In this document: one piece after another, positions 15,757-20,001 of the stretch
Numbering within the stretch: the first letter of the stretch is position 1
Layout of the letters: every line of letters begins with the position of its first letter
The notes under the pieces: generated by a model
Told to the model about the DNA's origin: nothing
The model's input: only the letters and a program-made list of their open reading frames with translations
The model's database searches: none
Translations under genes and position numbers: made by a program
DNA from: Lachnospiraceae bacterium
Lineage (GTDB): Bacteria; Bacillota; Clostridia; Lachnospirales; Lachnospiraceae
Reading direction: 5' to 3'
Length of the DNA: 20,001 nucleotides
Assembly (NCBI GenBank): GCA_900763175.1
Contig: CAAFJI010000023.1
Coordinates: 1 to 20,001 of the forward strand

Positions 15757-18267
15757 ATGGATAAAAAAAAGATTGCCAGAAAAATAGCAGAAGAATCGAT
15801 TGTTCTGCTTAAAAATGCGGATCATATACTCCCTTTAAAAGAGAAGAAAGAGATTACATTTTTCGGAAGGACACAGATAGGCACTTTGTATTCCGGAAAT
15901 GGATCCGGTGGTGCTAATATAGCCGGGTGCGGCACAATTCTGGAAGAATGTGAAAAGAGAGGGATAAAACCTGAATCGCTGCTGAAAGAATTTTATGAGT
16001 ATAAAGCAAGTGCAGAACAGGTAACGGAAGAGGATGAGTTTGACTGGACGAAGGTCAGCGAAATGGTAAACAGCGGAATCATGTACGAAATATTTGGGAA
16101 ATACAAGGCTCCGCTTGATGAATATGATGTGCCGGAGACACTTATCTTTCAGGCGGCGGAAAAAACAGACACAGCAATCTTCGTGATCGGCAGAAACTCC
16201 GGTGGAGAAGAGTGTGACCGTCATCTGCCGGAGGATTATTACCTGACCAGATCAGAAGAAAGCCTGTTAAAGGATATTTGTACCCATTTTGCTAATGTAG
16301 TGATAGTCCTGAATGTAAACGGACTGATTGATCTGTCGTGGATGAAAAAATATGCGAGCATAAAAAGCCTTCTGTTTATTGGAATCCCGGGGGAAGAAGG
16401 GGCTTCTGCGCTGGCTGGTATTTTGACAGGGGAGATTAATCCTTCCGGGAAACTGGCGGTGACTATAGCGGAACACTATGAAGATTATCCGTCGGCAGAT
16501 CATTTCTCGTGGGATAAGGAGCATCTGGAGAATATTCTGGACTATGAGAGTTACGGTCTTTCGTCAGAAGAAAACGGAAGTACAGGTTTTACGAAGAGTC
16601 CGGTAACCGTGTATTGGGAAGATATATATACGGGATATCGTTATTTCGATACATTCGGAAAACAAGTGCTTTACCCCTTTGGTTATGGACTATCTTACAC
16701 TGCATTTGCGATCAGCGATGCATTGGTCAAGAAGCAAAACGGCGGTATTCTGGTGACAGCCGATGTGAAAAATATTGGGGAAATGTCGGGGAAAGAGGTA
16801 ATCCAGATTTATCTGTCTAAGGTATATCCAGCAGAGGGCGTGGAGCGTCCTTATCAGGAATTGAAAGGATTCGAGAAAACGTCTGACCTCGCTCCGGGTG
16901 AAAAAGAGCAGGTTAAGATCTGGATCCCATGGAGAGAACTGGCGGTTTATGATGAGGAAAGAGCCGCTTGGGTCATCGAGTCAGGCGATTATCTCCTGAA
17001 GATGGGAAATTCTTCCAGAGATACGTTTGTAAAAGGATTGATTTGCGTAGAAAAAACAATCCTTGCAGAACAGTGTACAAACTGCCTTAATATTACAGAG
17101 TGCAACAATGGTAAGATTGAATTTCTGACACAAAAAGAAAACGATGCAGAGATGGCTTCTGTTTTGAATATAACTGAACAAAACAAAGATGTATCCGGCC
17201 AAAACATAATTTTTGTTACACCGGAGGACGTTCATGATGTTCAGGAAAATAGAAAGTGCGGCAAGGAGACTATATCGAAAGCAGAAACGACCGTTTCCGA
17301 AAGGGAAAAAGAACGGAATCTGGCAGAATTGTCGATTAAAGAACTGGCCGCTCTCTGTGTGGGCTATGGACCGGGCACACCCTTTGCAGCTGTCGGTGAC
17401 CGCAGTGATCCATCTACAATTTTTGATGATGAAGGAAAACCTATGACAACAAACAGCCATCCGACAGGATACCCGGGATATGTTTCACCGGCAATTGAGG
17501 AAAAAGGAATCAAGTCCGTTTTCTATAAAGACGGCCCTGCCGGGATTGGCGGTGTTGCATGGCCAACAGAGATGCTCATTGCGTGCTCCTTTGACAAAAA
17601 ACTGTGGCAGATGTTTGGAGATGCAGTAGGGAAAGAATGTGAAGAACAGCAGGTGAATGTCTGGCTTGCTCCTGCTGTGAATCTCCACAGGAATCCGCTG
17701 TGCGGAAGAAATTTTGAATATTTTTCTGAAGATCCGTACCTGACAGGGGTCTGCGCCTGCGAGATTACAAAAGGCGTACAGAATAGCCGTCCGGTTATTG
17801 TGTGCCCGAAGCACTTCGCGGCAAATGAGCAGGAGACATTCCGCCGCGGAAATGCAGGGAAAAATGTAGATGCAGTGGACTCAATCCTGACAGAAAGGGC
17901 ACTTAGAGAACAGTATTTAAAGCCGTTCGAGATGTTAGTCAAAGATGCCGGGATCGCATGCATCATGACCTCCTTCAATAAGATCAACGGGTCATTTTCC
18001 GGCGGCAGCCATGACCTGTGCACACATATCCTGCGTGAGGAATGGGGATTTGAAGGGGCTGTTGTAACGGATTGGGGAGATATGGATATGGTTGTGGACG
18101 GCGCGGACGCTGTTGCGGCAGGAAACGATATCGTAATGCCCGGCGGTCCTCCGGTAATCCGCCAGATATTAAAAGGATACGAAGAAGGCAGAGTGACGAG
18201 AGAAGAATTGGAACAGGCAGTGCGTCATCTGCTGATTATGATAAAGAGAATCAGGCTGGCAGATTGA
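15757..18267 (+). CDS. Second permuted-order GH3 beta-glycosidase
   Basis: This 836-residue GH3 enzyme has the same inverted order as the protein at 180-2606. The C domain comes first (about 5-280, starting EESIVLLKNADHILPL), then an FnIII-like domain (about 340-425, ending DYLLKMGNSSRDTF), a long hydrophilic linker (about 430-525), and the catalytic barrel (about 525-830) with KDGPAGIGG, CGRNFEYFSEDP and KHFAANEQETFRRGN. The nucleophile is Asp772 in VVTDWGD; the acid/base candidate is Glu151 in GGEECDR. Its linker is longer and richer in Lys, Glu and Asn than that of the first. No signal peptide is seen. The ribosome site AGGAGAGG lies 9 bp before the ATG. The 71-bp gap after the previous gene has no clear terminator, so it is probably the last catabolic enzyme of the operon. 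Probable beta-glucosidase; the exact substrate is unknown. Confidence 0.92.
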   Translation: MDKKKIARKIAEESIVLLKNADHILPLKEKKEITFFGRTQIGTLYSGNGSGGANIAGCGTILEECEKRGIKPESLLKEFYEYKASAEQVTEEDEFDWTKVSEMVNSGIMYEIFGKYKAPLDEYDVPETLIFQAAEKTDTAIFVIGRNSGGEECDRHLPEDYYLTRSEESLLKDICTHFANVVIVLNVNGLIDLSWMKKYASIKSLLFIGIPGEEGASALAGILTGEINPSGKLAVTIAEHYEDYPSADHFSWDKEHLENILDYESYGLSSEENGSTGFTKSPVTVYWEDIYTGYRYFDTFGKQVLYPFGYGLSYTAFAISDALVKKQNGGILVTADVKNIGEMSGKEVIQIYLSKVYPAEGVERPYQELKGFEKTSDLAPGEKEQVKIWIPWRELAVYDEERAAWVIESGDYLLKMGNSSRDTFVKGLICVEKTILAEQCTNCLNITECNNGKIEFLTQKENDAEMASVLNITEQNKDVSGQNIIFVTPEDVHDVQENRKCGKETISKAETTVSEREKERNLAELSIKELAALCVGYGPGTPFAAVGDRSDPSTIFDDEGKPMTTNSHPTGYPGYVSPAIEEKGIKSVFYKDGPAGIGGVAWPTEMLIACSFDKKLWQMFGDAVGKECEEQQVNVWLAPAVNLHRNPLCGRNFEYFSEDPYLTGVCACEITKGVQNSRPVIVCPKHFAANEQETFRRGNAGKNVDAVDSILTERALREQYLKPFEMLVKDAGIACIMTSFNKINGSFSGGSHDLCTHILREEWGFEGAVVTDWGDMDMVVDGADAVAAGNDIVMPGGPPVIRQILKGYEEGRVTREELEQAVRHLLIMIKRIRLAD

Positions 18268-18322
18268 TGGTTAGGGTAACGAGTAAATGTGATAATAGGA
18301 TGTAGATGAAACAGGTAGGTAT

Positions 18323-18463
18323 ATGGAAGAAAAAATGTATCATACAGTGAAAAGTTCAGGAATCATGAATATCGTGGCAGGAGCATTTGCGATCGCAGTT
18401 GGGATTTCTGCGCTTATAAGTGGAATACGCCTTTGGCTTGCCCGTACTAAGATTCTTTTCTAA
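18323..18463 (+). CDS. 46-residue single-pass membrane microprotein
   Basis: A 46-codon frame, ATG at 18323 to TAA at 18461-18463, begins MEEKMYHTVKSSG. A hydrophobic stretch of about 22 residues (IMNIVAGAFAIAVGISALIS) follows, and it ends in a basic tail, LARTKILF. I recall small Clostridia proteins with the same pattern (HTV.SSGIMNIV.GI..I..G, one helix, Lys/Arg tail ending in F), often beside regulators, but I have no name or function for them. The ribosome site is weak (AGGT, 18313-18316, 7 nt upstream). It sits between the second permuted GH3 gene and the broken GH35-like gene. The coherent topology and absence of internal stops argue it is real; a chance frame is possible. Confidence 0.6.
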   Translation: MEEKMYHTVKSSGIMNIVAGAFAIAVGISALISGIRLWLARTKILF

Positions 18464-18481
18464 AGAAAGGAAAATAATGGA

Positions 18482-19607
18482 ATGAAGCACATGGCAGAGA
18501 TAAGAAATGACAACGGAATTTCTACATTATATGTAGACGGTCAACCCTTTCAGGCATTTGCAGGCGAGGTACATAATTCCGCTGCGTATGATCCGGAAAG
18601 GATGGAAATAGAAATCTGGGAGAAGATGGAGCAGAGTAATCTGAATACGCTGATTGTGCCGGTGTATTGGGAAACGCTGGAGCCGGAAGAAGGAAAGTTT
18701 GATTTCACCCTTGTGGATGCGCTTATAAAGCAGGCGGACAAATATAAAAAGAAATTGATCCTGCTCTGGTTCGGTCTCTGGAAGAACGCAGAGTCCGCTT
18801 CCCTGCTTTACGAACGTATGGCTGAAGCAGTTTCCGTGGTATCCGGGTTCCTATCCGTCCGGAGGACCGGTAGAGGATATGCTGTGGGTATGGAAAGCAG
18901 CGGCGCCTTCACTTTTTACCATCGGTCCGGACATCTATGTGCCATATGTCTCTGACATCATGAAGACGTACAGCCGGCCGGATAATCCGCTTTTAATCCC
19001 CGAAGTGCGGAAAGATGCAGTTACAGCTTCCTATGCCCTTTATGCATTCCTGCATTTTCATGCGTTATGCTATGCGCCTTTTGGAGTGGAAGATCTGTGG
19101 GCAGACCAGCCTTCGGATCTTTCGGCAGAAGTGATAGACGCTCTGAAACTGGATCCGCTTTCCTTTAATCTGAGCGGGACTAAAGAGACATTGGGCGAGG
19201 TGTACCGGCTACTGGAAGAGATCAGACCGCTGTACTTGAAATACCGTGGGACAGAACATATGAAGTGTTTTCTGAAACAGTCAGATGGAGAGCAGGGATG
19301 CTATCTGAAGTTTAAGAACTATGATATAGAAATACAGTATCTCCCGAGGACAGACGGTGCACCGGCAGCCGCAGGAGTCGTCTTTGAACTGGATGAAAAT
19401 ACGTTTCTGATCATAGGAATGATGTGCAGTATCCGTTTCCATACGAAACCCGGGGATCATAGGAGAGTAGACTTTCTCACAAAAGAAGCAGGGACTTTCC
19501 ATGTTGGTAAATGGGTATGTGAGCAGAGACAGAACGGCGATGAAAAAATCGTATCAGTCTTATATAATATGCCGGGATGTTTTAGAATAGAGACATTTAA
19601 ATACTAA
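18482..19607 (+). pseudogene. Broken GH35-like (DUF5597-type) beta-galactosidase gene with frameshifting internal deletion
   Basis: The first frame (ATG 18482) encodes the start of a GH35-like TIM-barrel enzyme: AFAGEVHNSAAYDPERMEIE, NTLIVPVYWETLEPEEGKFD and LLWFGLWKNAES. Family homology stops near 18796 and that frame then runs to a stop at 18953-18955 as nonsense. Homology resumes at 18798 in the +1 frame with LPCFTNVWLKQFPWYPGSYP, then GPDIYVPYV, NPLLIPEVR (Glu in the nucleophile context) and a C-terminal DUF5597-like region ending at 19605-19607. By comparison with intact members as I recall them, roughly 190 codons are missing, including the VENE acid/base segment. The deletion changes the frame, so no active enzyme can be made. 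An ATG at 18879 could start a C-terminal fragment but lacks a convincing ribosome site. Confidence 0.85.
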
Positions 19608-19655
19608 TTTTCTATACTTTAAAGAGAGATATACAGAGGACTGGAGTATGGCAAA

Positions 19656-19823
19656 TTGTTTATTACAGCATTAGATGATCTTGAATCAAAGAGAAAGGGA
19701 TTTTATTCCGGCGTTGATGACTACATGGTAAAGCCTGTGGATATGGATGAGATGGCGGCATATGTAAACGGAGAGGAAGTTCCAATTCTTCCCAGAGAGT
19801 TTAATGTTTTATATCGGAAGTGA
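19656..19823 (+). pseudogene. Response-regulator remnant
   Basis: An open stretch without its own start reads LFITALDDLESKRKGFYSG, then VDDYMVKPVDMDEM, the last third of a receiver domain with the conserved Lys-Pro. It passes straight into NGEEVPILPREFNVLYRK, the beginning of an OmpR-type winged-helix domain, and stops at 19821-19823. The phosphoacceptor half, about 50 residues of linker and domain start, and the rest of the DNA-binding domain are missing. This is a deletion-scarred fragment, not a functional regulator. Confidence 0.75.
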
Positions 19824-19927
19824 AAGAAAATGTTGTATGTGTGACAGTTCGGGATTCTGGTTGCGGAATGGACAAAGAGACTGCAGAGAGCAAAAGTAAG
19901 TGTAATTCTAACAGAGCCAGAAAATAG
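19820..19927 (+). pseudogene. Sensor histidine kinase ATPase-domain remnant
   Basis: In the frame of 19820, VKENVVCVTVRDSGCGMDKE resembles the G1-box segment of a histidine kinase ATPase domain (V-x-D-x-G-x-G-M). It overlaps the end of the response-regulator remnant in another frame and diverges from the family after residue 25 or so, reaching a stop at 19925-19927. The H-box, N-box and G2-box are not visible. Together with the preceding fragment it looks like what is left of a regulator/kinase gene pair. Confidence 0.6.
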
Positions 19928-20001
19928 ATGCTATGGGAATACAGATTTTTATCTGATTTTGATAGAAAAAATGAATTTGTTAGGCAAAGTGGACGCATGG
20001 G

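Larger units (their letters stand above)
19608..20001. other. Degenerate right flank without an intact gene
   Basis: This stretch of almost 400 bp has no complete gene. It holds the two-component remnants at 19656-19927. The last 74 bp (19928-20001) show short open frames in more than one phase but nothing I can identify, and may belong to something continuing past the window edge. No transposase, inverted repeat or att-like duplication is visible. Confidence 0.6.

Noticed and set aside
18879..19607. Independent 242-residue gene
   Set aside because: It is the C-terminal part of the GH35-like gene in a shifted frame; homology extends upstream of its ATG to 18798.
1..20001. CRISPR arrays, tRNA/rRNA genes, insertion sequences, prophage or defence genes
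   Set aside because: None was seen: no spaced repeats, no tRNA-like cloverleaf, no transposase or integrase motif in any frame.

Overview
The window reads as a carbohydrate-utilisation locus from a Gram-positive, moderate-GC Clostridia, most likely a gut or rumen Lachnospiraceae. Reasons: strong AGGAGG-type ribosome binding sites, AT-rich promoters between mid-GC genes, two GH3 enzymes with the permuted domain order known from Ruminococcus and Butyrivibrio beta-glucosidases, and a GPH-type sugar symporter. The species assignment is inference; there is no rRNA or phylogenetic marker.

Layout. 180-2606 (+) is a permuted GH3 beta-glycosidase. It converges on an AraC-family regulator at 2598-3800 (-), and the two stop ends overlap by 9 bp. 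The regulator's likely terminator lies inside the GH3 coding sequence. From the divergent promoter region at 3801-3965, six large genes run on the + strand: a clan GH-A glycosidase-like protein (3966-6398), a GH94 glycoside phosphorylase (6461-8797), a GPH/MelB-type symporter (8889-10319), a GH78 alpha-L-rhamnosidase (10468-13209), a canonical GH3 (13226-15685) and a second permuted GH3 (15757-18267). A 46-residue membrane microprotein (18323-18463) follows. The right end is decayed: a GH35-like beta-galactosidase gene broken by a frameshifting internal deletion (18482-19607), then scraps of a response regulator and a sensor histidine kinase (19656-19927).

How the genes could work together (inference). 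None of the enzymes begins with a visible signal peptide, so intact glycosides would enter through the symporter and be taken apart in the cytoplasm. GH78 would remove terminal rhamnose, the GH3 enzymes and the GH-A protein would cleave beta-linked sugars, and GH94 would phosphorolyse a beta-glucosidic disaccharide to a sugar 1-phosphate. The substrate cannot be read from sequence; a rhamnose- and glucose-bearing plant glycoside or oligosaccharide would fit.

Regulation. A direct repeat, TTACAAT-N13-TTACAAT (20-bp period), occurs in the AraC/GH-A divergent promoter and again in front of the symporter. A single copy embedded in a 13-bp exact match to the symporter site lies before the first GH3 gene. 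This is the clearest candidate operator for the AraC-family regulator and would tie the flanking genes into one regulon.
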